A stretch of 64,000 nt of DNA from Methylobacterium soli (lineage in GTDB: Bacteria; Pseudomonadota; Alphaproteobacteria; Rhizobiales; Beijerinckiaceae), in the NCBI RefSeq assembly GCF_008806385.1, contig NZ_VZZK01000004.1, positions 150,201 through 214,200 of the forward strand, in the 5' to 3' direction. The notes under the pieces are model-generated. The model was not told the origin of the DNA and did not search any database. It saw only the letters and a program-made list of their open reading frames with translations. Position numbers and translations under genes: made by a program. Position 1 is the stretch's first letter; the number at the start of each line of letters is the position of its first letter. Shown one piece after another: positions 54,986-63,126 of the stretch.

Positions 54986-56176
54986 ATGCGATCCACCGCT
55001 TGGTCCGCCGCCCTCCTGTTCGCGGTCTGCGCGAGCGCCGCGGCGGATGACGGTCGCGGGCTGCGGCGTGGCGGCAACCCGGCCGACGTCAGCATCTCGG
55101 GCCTGTCCTCGGGGGCCGCCATGGCGGTCCAGTACGCGGTGGCCCATTCCGGCTCCGTCACCGGCGTGGGCTCCGTCGCGGGGCCGCTCTGGGGCTGCGC
55201 CGAGGGCAGCCTCTCGCGGGCGGTGAATGCGTGCCTGTGCGGGCGCGGGCCGCTGCCCGCGACGCTCGATGCCGCCCGCCGTCTCGCCGCCGATGGCGCG
55301 ATCGACGCTCCCGCCGCGGGCCTCCCGCGACGGCTGCGGCGGGCCTACCTGTTCCAGAGCCCGGCTGACGAGACCGTGGCGGCGGCATCCGGCGCGGCGA
55401 ACGCGGCCTTTCTGGCGGATTTCATCGGACACCCCCCGGAGATCGACCGGGGCAATGCTCGGGATGGGAGCGACCGGGCGGGCCACGGGATCATCGCGCC
55501 CGGCCCCGGGACCGATGCCTGCACGGTCGATGGCCGGGAGACGAACTTCATCCGCAGCTGCGGGGCCGAGGACAATGCGGGACGGATGTTCCACGCGCTG
55601 TTCGGCGAGGGGTCAGGCGACGCGCCGGGCCGGCGGATCGACGCCATCCCGGAGAGCGAGATCTGGAGCTTCGACCAGCGCGGCCTGATCGACGCTGCCC
55701 GGGTGGAGCGTCCGTCGATCGCCGACGATTCCCTCAACGTGTTCTGGATCCCGACGACGAGCCCGCGCCGCCGCAACCTCGATATGGCGGACCGGGGCTA
55801 CCTCTACGTCCCGCCATCCTGCCGCAGCGCCGGGAGCGCCTGCCGGGTCCACGTCGCGCTGCATGGCTGCCGGCAGGACGCCCGGACTTTCGCCCTCCGG
55901 GCCGGCTACAACAACTGGGCGGAGGCCTACCGGACCATCGTGGTCTATCCGGCGATCGCCCCGGGCCAATCCCTGCCCGGGGCCGTCTGCGAAGCGCCGC
56001 CCCTCAGCGAGGCGGTCGATGCCGCCTGGTTCGAGCCCAATCCCAACGGCTGCTGGGATTGGTGGGGCTATCTCGACACCGCGTCCCGCAGGGGCCGCTA
56101 TCTCACCAGGGCGGCCCCCCAGATGCGGGTGCTCGACGCGATCATCGCCGCCGTGACCGCGCCGAGACCGGATTGA
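54986..56176 (+). CDS. Secreted poly(3-hydroxybutyrate) depolymerase-like protein
   Basis: 396 residues. Sec signal peptide (1-20). Nucleophile elbow SGLSSGAAMAVQ (GxSxG with Ser41), then VHVALHGCRQDARTFALRAGYNNWAEAYRTIVVYPA, which supplies the oxyanion hole in the HGC-type, type II catalytic arrangement of secreted PHB depolymerases. C-terminal NPNGCWDWWGYL is a family feature. It degrades extracellular PHB to oligomers; other aliphatic polyesters are possible. It is the second PHB-degrading enzyme in this window. Confidence 0.87.
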   Translation: MRSTAWSAALLFAVCASAAADDGRGLRRGGNPADVSISGLSSGAAMAVQYAVAHSGSVTGVGSVAGPLWGCAEGSLSRAVNACLCGRGPLPATLDAARRLAADGAIDAPAAGLPRRLRRAYLFQSPADETVAAASGAANAAFLADFIGHPPEIDRGNARDGSDRAGHGIIAPGPGTDACTVDGRETNFIRSCGAEDNAGRMFHALFGEGSGDAPGRRIDAIPESEIWSFDQRGLIDAARVERPSIADDSLNVFWIPTTSPRRRNLDMADRGYLYVPPSCRSAGSACRVHVALHGCRQDARTFALRAGYNNWAEAYRTIVVYPAIAPGQSLPGAVCEAPPLSEAVDAAWFEPNPNGCWDWWGYLDTASRRGRYLTRAAPQMRVLDAIIAAVTAPRPD

Positions 56177-56207
56177 TGCGCCCCGCCGACACGGCCCGGA
56201 GGCCGGC

Positions 56208-56696
56208 TCAGCCTTCCTTGAAGCCGTATTCCGGCACGCCGTCCTCGTTGCCGTAATACTTGTAGGGCAGGAACTTCCCCGAGAGGTTCATCTTGACCCG
56301 GTCGCCCTTGTTGTTGGGCTCGCGCTCCATGGTCATGTTGAAGTCGATGGCCGACATGATGCCGTCGCCGAACTCTTCCTGGATCAGCTCCTTCCAGGTG
56401 GTGCCATAGACCATGACGAGCTCGTAGTAGCGGTAGATCAGCGGGTCGGTGGGCGGCATCTGGGCGATCGACCCGCGATAGGGCGCCTCGTTGAGCATGC
56501 GCTCCTCGGCCGCCGAGAGCCCGAACAGGGCCGCCGCCTTCCTGGCCTGGGCCTTGGGAAGCTTCATCTGGCCCAGGCAGGCGGCCGTGATGAGGATCGG
56601 CGAGAGGCCGCCGATCTCCTCCTGGATGTGCTTCCAGGTCCAGCCCTTCTCCCGCTTGATGTCAAGGAGCTTCTCGGTGAGGTCTTCGCGCTTCAT
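56208..56696 (-). CDS. cynS: Cyanase CynS
   Basis: Bicarbonate-dependent conversion of cyanate to CO2 and ammonia (via carbamate). 162 residues. N-terminal HTH-like helices (EDLTEKLLDIKREKGWTWKHIQEEI) and the catalytic Arg89, Glu92 and Ser115 in YRYYELVMVYG and GDGIMSAIDFN, aligned with E. coli Arg96/Glu99/Ser122. Converges on the PHB depolymerase gene. The ABC importer genes lie upstream on the same strand, 462 bases away. Confidence 0.95.
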   Translation of the reverse strand: MKREDLTEKLLDIKREKGWTWKHIQEEIGGLSPILITAACLGQMKLPKAQARKAAALFGLSAAEERMLNEAPYRGSIAQMPPTDPLIYRYYELVMVYGTTWKELIQEEFGDGIMSAIDFNMTMEREPNNKGDRVKMNLSGKFLPYKYYGNEDGVPEYGFKEG

Positions 56697-57158
56697 GGCT
56701 CGTCTCCGGTGGTTGGCGCTGCCGACGCGTCGCGCCGCAGCCTGTCCGGCTGCGGCGGGCAAGGGGGCCACGCGTGTCCGGATGGCCCGGATGCGTGGGA
56801 TTTCGGTTCGATCGAGAGGGTCTGGGTGATGCCGGCCCGGCGAACGGCACCGGGTTCGGGCCCGAACCTGATCGCGATCGGCATCGGCGTCAGAGAACGG
56901 GCGCCACCGGGGGTCGACGGGCTTGCCGGGACATGGGCCATAAGGCGCCTCGTGGAGATCGAAACCTCCTCCGCGCGGCAAGCGGCATGCCAGACGATCG
57001 GGGTGATGGGCCGGTTGAAACAACGCCGCACCGGGACCGTCGGGACCACGCGATCTCGGTGCGGCACGAGAGGCCGGACCGTGTCGAAGGATTGCGCCGG
57101 GTGCGCGAAACCGAGGTCGAGGCGGATGCCCGGGATGCGGCGGCCCCGGAACGCGCGC
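56697..57158. other. Gap between cynS and the ABC transporter ATPase gene
   Basis: 462 bases with no recognisable gene; open frames across it are Arg/Pro-rich and have no ribosome-binding site. It should hold the cynS promoter if cynS is not read from the transporter operon. I could not place a CynR/LysR box. Confidence 0.5.
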
Positions 57159-57953
57159 CTAATCCACCGCGGCGCCGTGCAGCTCGGCATCGGTGAAGCG
57201 CTTCTGCTCCTCCATGACCAGGGCCGCGAGCTCGCGCTTGAGGGCGTTGAACGCGCCGGATGCGGTGTCGCGCGGGCGCGGGATCTCCACCACGAGGTCG
57301 CGCTTGATGCGCCCCGGCCGGTAGGTCATCACCAGGATCCGGTCGGCGAGGTAGATCGCCTCCTCGATCGAGTGGGTGACGAACACGATGGTCTTGCGGG
57401 ATTCGGCCCAGATCCGCAGCAACTCGTCCTGCAGGGTGCGCCGGGTGAGGGCATCGAGGGCCCCGAAGGGCTCGTCCATCAGCATCACTGGCGGATCGAG
57501 GGCGAGAATGCGCGCGATGGCGACGCGCTGGCGCATGCCGCCGGACAGGTCCTTCGGATAGCGCTTGCGGAAATCGGACAGGCCGAGCTTCGCCACGATG
57601 CGGTCGACCGTGACGGCGGCCTCGGACCGGTCCACGCCCTTGATGTCGAGGCCGAAGCGGACATTGTCCTCGACGTTCATCCAGGGAAACAGCGCGTATT
57701 CCTGGAAGACCATCCCGCGCTCGGGGCCCGGCTCCACGATCGGGGCTCCCCCGAGGGTGATCGCGCCTTCGGTGAGCGGCGTGAAGCCCGCCACGGCATT
57801 GAGCAGGGTGGACTTGCCGCAGCCCGACGGCCCGAGCAGGCAGAGGAACTGCCCCTCCGGCACGGTGGCGCTGATGTCCTGCAGGGCCGCGACCGCGCCG
57901 CTGCCGCTGCCGAACACCTTGCTGGCGTTGGCGATGACGATTTCTGCCGACAT
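57159..57953 (-). CDS. ABC transporter ATP-binding protein (nitrate/taurine/cyanate class)
   Basis: 264 residues. Walker A GPSGCGKST (41-49), Q loop FQEYALFPWMNVEDNV, signature LSGGMRQR, Walker B VMLMDEPFGALD and the switch His in VTHSIEEAIYLAD. The NrtD/TauB/SsuB subgroup. The start at 57953 follows the permease stop by 16 bases; a longer frame is low complexity. Powers uptake with the permease at 57970 and the binding protein at 58788. Confidence 0.93.
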   Translation of the reverse strand: MSAEIVIANASKVFGSGSGAVAALQDISATVPEGQFLCLLGPSGCGKSTLLNAVAGFTPLTEGAITLGGAPIVEPGPERGMVFQEYALFPWMNVEDNVRFGLDIKGVDRSEAAVTVDRIVAKLGLSDFRKRYPKDLSGGMRQRVAIARILALDPPVMLMDEPFGALDALTRRTLQDELLRIWAESRKTIVFVTHSIEEAIYLADRILVMTYRPGRIKRDLVVEIPRPRDTASGAFNALKRELAALVMEEQKRFTDAELHGAAVD

Positions 57954-57969
57954 GCGGAGGGGTCCGGGC

Positions 57970-58779
57970 TCAGCGTTCAAGGCCGCGATGCCAGCGCAGC
58001 AGGTGGTCGTTGAGGCGCGACATGCCGCCATCGATGATGAGGCCGAGGATTCCGATCGTCAGCATGCCGCCGATGATCTTGTCGGACCACATGTACTCGC
58101 GCGCCTCGAGGATGCGGTAGCCGAGCCCGTCCGAGACCGCGATCATCTCGGCCACGATCACCACGATGAAGGCCGTGCCGATGCCGATCCGCATCCCGGC
58201 GAGCACGAAGGGGCTCGCGGCCGGCAGGATCACGCGGCGGAACATCGTCCAGGAATTCGCCCCGAGGTTGCGCGCCGCCCGGATATAGATCGAATCGACC
58301 TGCCGCACGCCCGCGATGGTGTTGACGAGCACGGGGAAGAAGGTGCCGAGCGCGATCAGGAACAGGGCCGGCGGGTTGCCGAGCCCGAACCAGACGATGG
58401 CGAGCGGGATATAGGCGATCGGCGGGATCGGCCGCAGGATCTCCAGGAGCGGGCTGAACAGGCCGTAGAGCCGGTCGCTGGTGCCGAGCAGGAGCCCCAC
58501 CGGCACGGCGAGCCCGGCCCCGATCAGGAAGCCGCTGAGGACGCGGGCGAGGCTCGCCACCGCATCGTGCGGCATCTCGCCGGAGAACAGCCAGGCCAGG
58601 TAGCTCTGGCTGCCGGGCTCGTAGGGCAGCCCGGGCAGGAGCCCGGAATACCACTTCATCGCCACCGCGCTCGGTGGCGGCAGCACGATCGGGGAGAACA
58701 CGCCGGCGCGGCTCAGGATTTCCCAGAGGACCAGGAGGGCGATCGGAACGATGGCGCCGCGGAACCGGGACAGGGACAT
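57970..58779 (-). CDS. ABC transporter permease (nitrate/taurine/cyanate class)
   Basis: 269 residues with six membrane segments. Starts SLSRFRGAIVPIALLVLWEILSRAG; the EAA-type coupling loop lies in RAARNLGANSWTMFRRVILPAASPFVLAGMRIGIG. GAGGG precedes ATG 58779. Sits between the binding-protein and ATPase genes with 8 and 16 base gaps, so one operon. Confidence 0.93.
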   Translation of the reverse strand: MSLSRFRGAIVPIALLVLWEILSRAGVFSPIVLPPPSAVAMKWYSGLLPGLPYEPGSQSYLAWLFSGEMPHDAVASLARVLSGFLIGAGLAVPVGLLLGTSDRLYGLFSPLLEILRPIPPIAYIPLAIVWFGLGNPPALFLIALGTFFPVLVNTIAGVRQVDSIYIRAARNLGANSWTMFRRVILPAASPFVLAGMRIGIGTAFIVVIVAEMIAVSDGLGYRILEAREYMWSDKIIGGMLTIGILGLIIDGGMSRLNDHLLRWHRGLER

Positions 58780-58787
58780 CCTGGCCC

Positions 58788-59768
58788 TCAATTCGTCTTG
58801 AGGTCGGCTTTGGCCTTCTCGAGCATGTCGAGCTTCACCCACTCAGCATCGCTCTTGGGCGGGTTCACCATCTTCCCGAGACCGTACTTCATCATGTAAT
58901 CGGTCGTGATCTGCATGTGCCCGGCCGGGACGTCGTAGGTGTACTTCGCGTTGGCCATGCCGTCGCGGAAATCCTGGCTCGTGAGCTGGCCCTTGAAGAC
59001 CTGCTCGCGCACGTATTTCTCGGCCAGGGCCGGATCATCGATGAAGGCCTTGGTGGCGGCCACGAACAGCTTGAGGACGCGGGCGGCCACCTCGGGCCGC
59101 TCGTTGTACATCTTCTCGGTCATCACGAGAGGGCGCACCGGCACGCCGATCGGCGTGTCGTAGGGCTTGACCACCTCGGCCGCGTAGCCGGCGCTGATCG
59201 CCTGGGTGGATTGCGGCTCGCTCTGGCAGATGATGTCGACGTATTTCTGCGCCAGCGCCTGGTTCAGGTCGGCGTAATTGTTGAAGTAGGTCAGCTGCAC
59301 GTCCTTGCCGGGCCGCTCGGACCAGGTCATCCCGTGCTTGTCGAGTTCGGCCAGCAGCATCAGGTCCTGCGTGCCGCCCCGCACGGTGGCGACCTTGAGG
59401 CCCTTCACGTCGGCGAGCGACTTGATCTCGAGATCGGGCCGGCGGAGGATCCGCACGCCGCCATTGGCGAAGCCCGCCACCACGTAGAGCTTCACGCCGT
59501 TGCCGCGCGCCGCCACCGCGCCGTCCGCGCCCGAGGCCGAGATGTCGATCTGGTCGACCGCCATGGCGGGGTAGATGTCGGCGCCCTTGGCGAAGACCCG
59601 CTCGTCGATCTTGAGGCCGAATTTCGGCGCGATCTCCTTCATGTAGGAGATCGCGCCGTAATGGGCGAATTTCAGGTTTCCGAGGCGGACGAGGTCGTCG
59701 GCCCGGGACGGGACCGTCATCGCGAGGGCGAACAGGGCCGCGCAGGCCGTCGTGGCGCGCAAGATCAT
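58788..59768 (-). CDS. ABC transporter substrate-binding protein (NMT1/SsuA-like)
   Basis: 326 residues with Sec signal peptide (1-23, ending RADD). Two-lobed periplasmic binding fold of the NrtT/SsuA/NMT1 class: LGNLKFAHYGAISYMKEIAPKFG, AVDQIDISASGADGAV, VRGGTQDLMLLAELDKHG, and LAQKYVDIICQSEPQS. The ligand could be cyanate, a sulfonate or an aromatic acid: cynS lies on the same strand downstream, but an aromatic-type catabolic operon starts divergently 115 bases away. GGAGGAAACG precedes the ATG. Confidence 0.9.
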   Translation of the reverse strand: MILRATTACAALFALAMTVPSRADDLVRLGNLKFAHYGAISYMKEIAPKFGLKIDERVFAKGADIYPAMAVDQIDISASGADGAVAARGNGVKLYVVAGFANGGVRILRRPDLEIKSLADVKGLKVATVRGGTQDLMLLAELDKHGMTWSERPGKDVQLTYFNNYADLNQALAQKYVDIICQSEPQSTQAISAGYAAEVVKPYDTPIGVPVRPLVMTEKMYNERPEVAARVLKLFVAATKAFIDDPALAEKYVREQVFKGQLTSQDFRDGMANAKYTYDVPAGHMQITTDYMMKYGLGKMVNPPKSDAEWVKLDMLEKAKADLKTN

Positions 59769-59883
59769 CGTTTCCTCCGACGGGGGTCGTGCGCCCCCTG
59801 TTGCTGCGCCCGTGGAAACGAACGCCGTTACATTGACTAGGCGAGGGCCTTGCTGAAAGTAAAGCGGGCGTAGGGTATGGGTC

Positions 59884-60810
59884 GTGACAAAGCACAACGA
59901 GATCCGCCGCGTGGCGGTGGTCGGCTGCGGGACCGTGGGGGCGAGTTGGGCCGCCCTCTTCACCGCGCACGGGCTCGACGTCGCCGCGACCGACCCGGAT
60001 CCAGGCAGCTCTGAGCGCCTGAGCGCCTTCGTAGCGCAGGCGCGCGCCCAGCTCGCCGAATTCGGCCTGGCCGGCGAGGGCCGGCTCACCTTCCATCCGG
60101 AGCTGGAAGCGGCGGTCGCGGACGCGGATTTCGTCCAGGAGAACGCACCCGAGGCCGAGGGGCTGAAGCGCGCGCTGCTGGCCCGGCTCGACACGCTGCT
60201 GCCCCCCGGAGCGATCATCGCGTCCAGCACCTCGGCGATGCTGCGCAGCGCCATCGTGGCGGATTGCGCGCGGCCGGAGCGGGTCGTGGTCGCGCACCCG
60301 TTCAACCCGCCCCACCTGGTGCCGCTGGTCGAGATCGTGGCGGGCGATCCCGATATCGGCGCGCGCGCGGCCGCCTTCTACCGCGGGCTCGGGCGCCGGC
60401 CCGTCATCCTGGCCCGCGAGATGCCGGGGCACATCGCCAACCGCCTCGCCTCCGCCCTCTACCGGGAGGCCGTGAACCTCGTGGCCGAGGGCGTCGCCAG
60501 CGTGGCCGACATCGATGCGGCCCTCTGCAACGGGCCCGGCCTGCGCTGGGCCGCGATGGGGCCGCACATGACCTATCATCTCGGGGGCGGGGAGGGCGGC
60601 ATCCGCCACTATCTCGACCATCTCGGCCCGAGCCAGGTCCGCCGCTGGGCGAGCCTGGGCAACCCCGAACTCGACGCGGCCGTGAAGGACCGGATCGTGG
60701 CGGGGATCGAGGCCGAGGCGCAGGGGCGCCCGATCGCGGAACTGGAGAGCCGGCGCGACCGGGCCCTGATCGAGATCCTGAAGGCCCGCACCGAAGTGGC
60801 GGGCCGATGA
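59884..60810 (+). CDS. 3-hydroxyacyl-CoA dehydrogenase-family protein (carnitine/gulonate 3-dehydrogenase-like)
   Basis: 308 residues from GTG. Rossmann fold VAVVGCGTVGASWAALFTAHG; catalytic stretch VVVAHPFNPPHLVPLVEIV with the conserved His, then EMPGHIANRLASALYREAVNLV. NAD-dependent oxidation of a 3-hydroxy acid or 3-hydroxyacyl-CoA; length fits the single-domain L-carnitine or L-gulonate dehydrogenase group. First gene of a four-gene set on the plus strand, divergent from the ABC importer. Confidence 0.87.
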   Translation: MTKHNEIRRVAVVGCGTVGASWAALFTAHGLDVAATDPDPGSSERLSAFVAQARAQLAEFGLAGEGRLTFHPELEAAVADADFVQENAPEAEGLKRALLARLDTLLPPGAIIASSTSAMLRSAIVADCARPERVVVAHPFNPPHLVPLVEIVAGDPDIGARAAAFYRGLGRRPVILAREMPGHIANRLASALYREAVNLVAEGVASVADIDAALCNGPGLRWAAMGPHMTYHLGGGEGGIRHYLDHLGPSQVRRWASLGNPELDAAVKDRIVAGIEAEAQGRPIAELESRRDRALIEILKARTEVAGR

Positions 60811-60871
60811 GACGACCGGCGGCTCCGATCCCGGGAGCCCGAGACGCGACGATATCCGGAAAGGTGACGCC

Positions 60872-62188
60872 ATGGTTGGCAGGACAGGACCCGAGGCGAA
60901 GCTGGCCGCGGAGGAAGCCACCGTGCTGCCGATCGAGGATGCGAGCCTCACGGCCTTCTACAAGGACATGACGGTGCCGGAGCGGCGCACCTTCTGGGCC
61001 TGCGCCGCGGGCTGGGCGCTCGACGGCATGGACTTCATGATCTACCCGCTGGTGATCGGCACGATCATCAAGCTGTGGAATGTCGATGCGGGCTCGGCCG
61101 GGCTTGCCGCCACCGCGACGCTGCTGGCCTCGGCGGTCGGCGGCTGGGCCGCGGGCTACCTCGCCGACCGGATCGGCCGGGTGCGGACCCTGCAATTCAC
61201 CATCCTGTGGTTCTCGTTCTTCTCCCTGGTCTGCGCCTTCGCGCAGGATTTCAACCAGCTCCTGATCGCCCGCGCGCTCCTCGGCCTCGGCTTCGGCGGC
61301 GAGTGGGCGGCCGGCGCCGTCCTGATGGGCGAGACCATCCGGGCGCAGTATCGCGGCCGCGCGGTCGGCTCGGTGCAATCGGGCTGGGCGATCGGCTGGG
61401 GCCTGGCGGTGCTGGCCCAGGCGGTCCTGTTCAGCGCCCTGCCGCCCGAGGAGGCGTGGCGCTGGATGTTCGTGATCGGCGCCGCGCCGGCCCTTCTGGT
61501 GTTCTACCTGCGCGCCTATGTGGAGGAGCCTAAGGTCGCGGCCGAGACGCGCGCCCTCCAGGCCAGCCGGGGCGAGAGCCCGAGCATCCTCGAGATCTTC
61601 GCGCCGGGCATCCTCAAGACCACGATCCTGGCCTCGCTGCTCTCCACGGGCTGCCAGGGGGGCTACTACGCCATCACCACCTGGCTGCCGCGCTTCCTCA
61701 CCACGGAGCGCAAGCTCTCGATCGTCGGCTCCACGGGCTACCTCGCGGCCCTGATCGCCGGCTCCTTCACGGGCTATCTCGTCGGCGCCTGGCTCTCGGA
61801 CAAGATCGGCCGGCGCAACCTCTTCCTGGTCTTCTCCCTCGGGGCGATCGGGGTGGTGCTGGCCTATACGCAGCTGCCGCTCTCGAACGAGATCCTGTGG
61901 GTGCTGGGCTTCCCCCTCGGCTTCTTCGCATCGGGCTACTTCTCCGGCATGGGCGCCTTCCTGACTGAGCTCTACCCGACGCGCCTCAGGGGGTCGGGCC
62001 AGGGCTTCTGCTACAATTTCGGCCGCGGCATCGGGGCCCTGTTCCCGGCGCTCGTGGGCTACATCTCGGCCGGGATGACGCTCGCCAACGCCATCGCGAT
62101 TTTCGCCGTCGGCGCCTACGGTCTGTTCTTCGTCGCAGCCTTCTCGCTGCCCGAGACCCGCGGCAAGGTCCTGCACGTCGATGGCTGA
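60872..62188 (+). CDS. MFS transporter, AAHS-type (aromatic acid:H+ symporter-like)
   Basis: 438 residues, 12 membrane segments. WALDGMDFMIYPLVIGTI and GYLADRIGRVRTLQ are the AAHS/metabolite-H+-symporter signatures; the second half repeats GAWLSDKIGRRNLF. Imports an aromatic or other organic acid. Overlaps the amidohydrolase start by 8 bases, so translation is coupled. Confidence 0.9.
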   Translation: MVGRTGPEAKLAAEEATVLPIEDASLTAFYKDMTVPERRTFWACAAGWALDGMDFMIYPLVIGTIIKLWNVDAGSAGLAATATLLASAVGGWAAGYLADRIGRVRTLQFTILWFSFFSLVCAFAQDFNQLLIARALLGLGFGGEWAAGAVLMGETIRAQYRGRAVGSVQSGWAIGWGLAVLAQAVLFSALPPEEAWRWMFVIGAAPALLVFYLRAYVEEPKVAAETRALQASRGESPSILEIFAPGILKTTILASLLSTGCQGGYYAITTWLPRFLTTERKLSIVGSTGYLAALIAGSFTGYLVGAWLSDKIGRRNLFLVFSLGAIGVVLAYTQLPLSNEILWVLGFPLGFFASGYFSGMGAFLTELYPTRLRGSGQGFCYNFGRGIGALFPALVGYISAGMTLANAIAIFAVGAYGLFFVAAFSLPETRGKVLHVDG

Positions 62189-63077
62189 GATCAGCGCGCC
62201 CTCCGCCGACGGACGCCCCTGCCCGGGGCCCGATCCGAGCCCGAGCGGACCGACGCGCTACGCGGTCCCGGCGGGCGCCGTGGACACCCACGCCCACGTG
62301 ATCGGCCTGCCGCCCGAATTCCCGTTCGTCGCCGGGCGCAGCTACACGCCGCCGGAGGCGCGGGCCGAGACCTATCTGCGCATGCTCGACGCCACCGGGA
62401 TGGCCTACGGCGTCCTCGTTCAGGTAAGCGTGCACGGCACCGACAACCGGCGCATGCTGGAGGCGCTGCGCGCCCACCGCGAGCGCCTGCGGGGGATCGC
62501 CGTGATCCCCCTCGGGCTGCCCGAGCGCGCGCTGCGGGCGCTCAAGGACGACGGGGTGGTGGGCCTGCGCCTGAACGTCCTCTATGGCGGCGGCATCGGC
62601 TTCGATCACGTGTCGGCCTACGGCGATCTCTGCCGCGACATGGGCTGGCACCTGCAATTCCTGATCGACGCCCGCACGCTGCCGCCCCTCGCGGCGACGC
62701 TGGGACGCCTGCCGGTGCCCTTCGTGGTCGACCATATGGGGCACTTCCCCACCTCGGCCGGGCTCGACGATCCGGGCTTTCGCACCCTCGTGTCCCTGGT
62801 GCGGGATGGGGCCTTCGTGAAGCTGCAGGGCGCCTCGCGCAACTCGGTCGCGGGGCCGCCCTACGCGGACACCATTCCGTTCGCGCGCATGCTCAACGAT
62901 GCGGGCCCGGAGCGCTGCCTCTGGGGCTCGGACTGGCCGCACGTCGCGACCTGGGGCCCGATGCCGAAGATCGGCGACCTCCTCGACCTGATGGCCGATT
63001 GGGTGCCGGATGCGGAGCGGCGGCGCAAGCTCTTCGTCGAGAACCCGCAGCGGCTCTACGGCTTCCCGCCGGCGTGA
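62181..63077 (+). CDS. Amidohydrolase-superfamily hydrolase (PDC-hydrolase-like)
   Basis: 298 residues. Starts within the MFS gene end. Metal-type motif VDTHAHVIG near residue 35, RLRGIAVIPLG, DHMGHFPTSAG, WGSDWPHVATWG near the end, and LFVENPQRLYGF. This matches the LigI/2-pyrone-4,6-dicarboxylate hydrolase branch of amidohydrolases that open lactones from aromatic breakdown; the actual substrate is not proven. Context with the MFS transporter and FAD enzyme supports a catabolic role. Confidence 0.87.
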   Translation: MAEISAPSADGRPCPGPDPSPSGPTRYAVPAGAVDTHAHVIGLPPEFPFVAGRSYTPPEARAETYLRMLDATGMAYGVLVQVSVHGTDNRRMLEALRAHRERLRGIAVIPLGLPERALRALKDDGVVGLRLNVLYGGGIGFDHVSAYGDLCRDMGWHLQFLIDARTLPPLAATLGRLPVPFVVDHMGHFPTSAGLDDPGFRTLVSLVRDGAFVKLQGASRNSVAGPPYADTIPFARMLNDAGPERCLWGSDWPHVATWGPMPKIGDLLDLMADWVPDAERRRKLFVENPQRLYGFPPA

Positions 63078-63126
63078 GACGCCGGCCGTGCCGGCCCCGG
63101 CCGCCAGCGCCTGAGAGGAGACGACC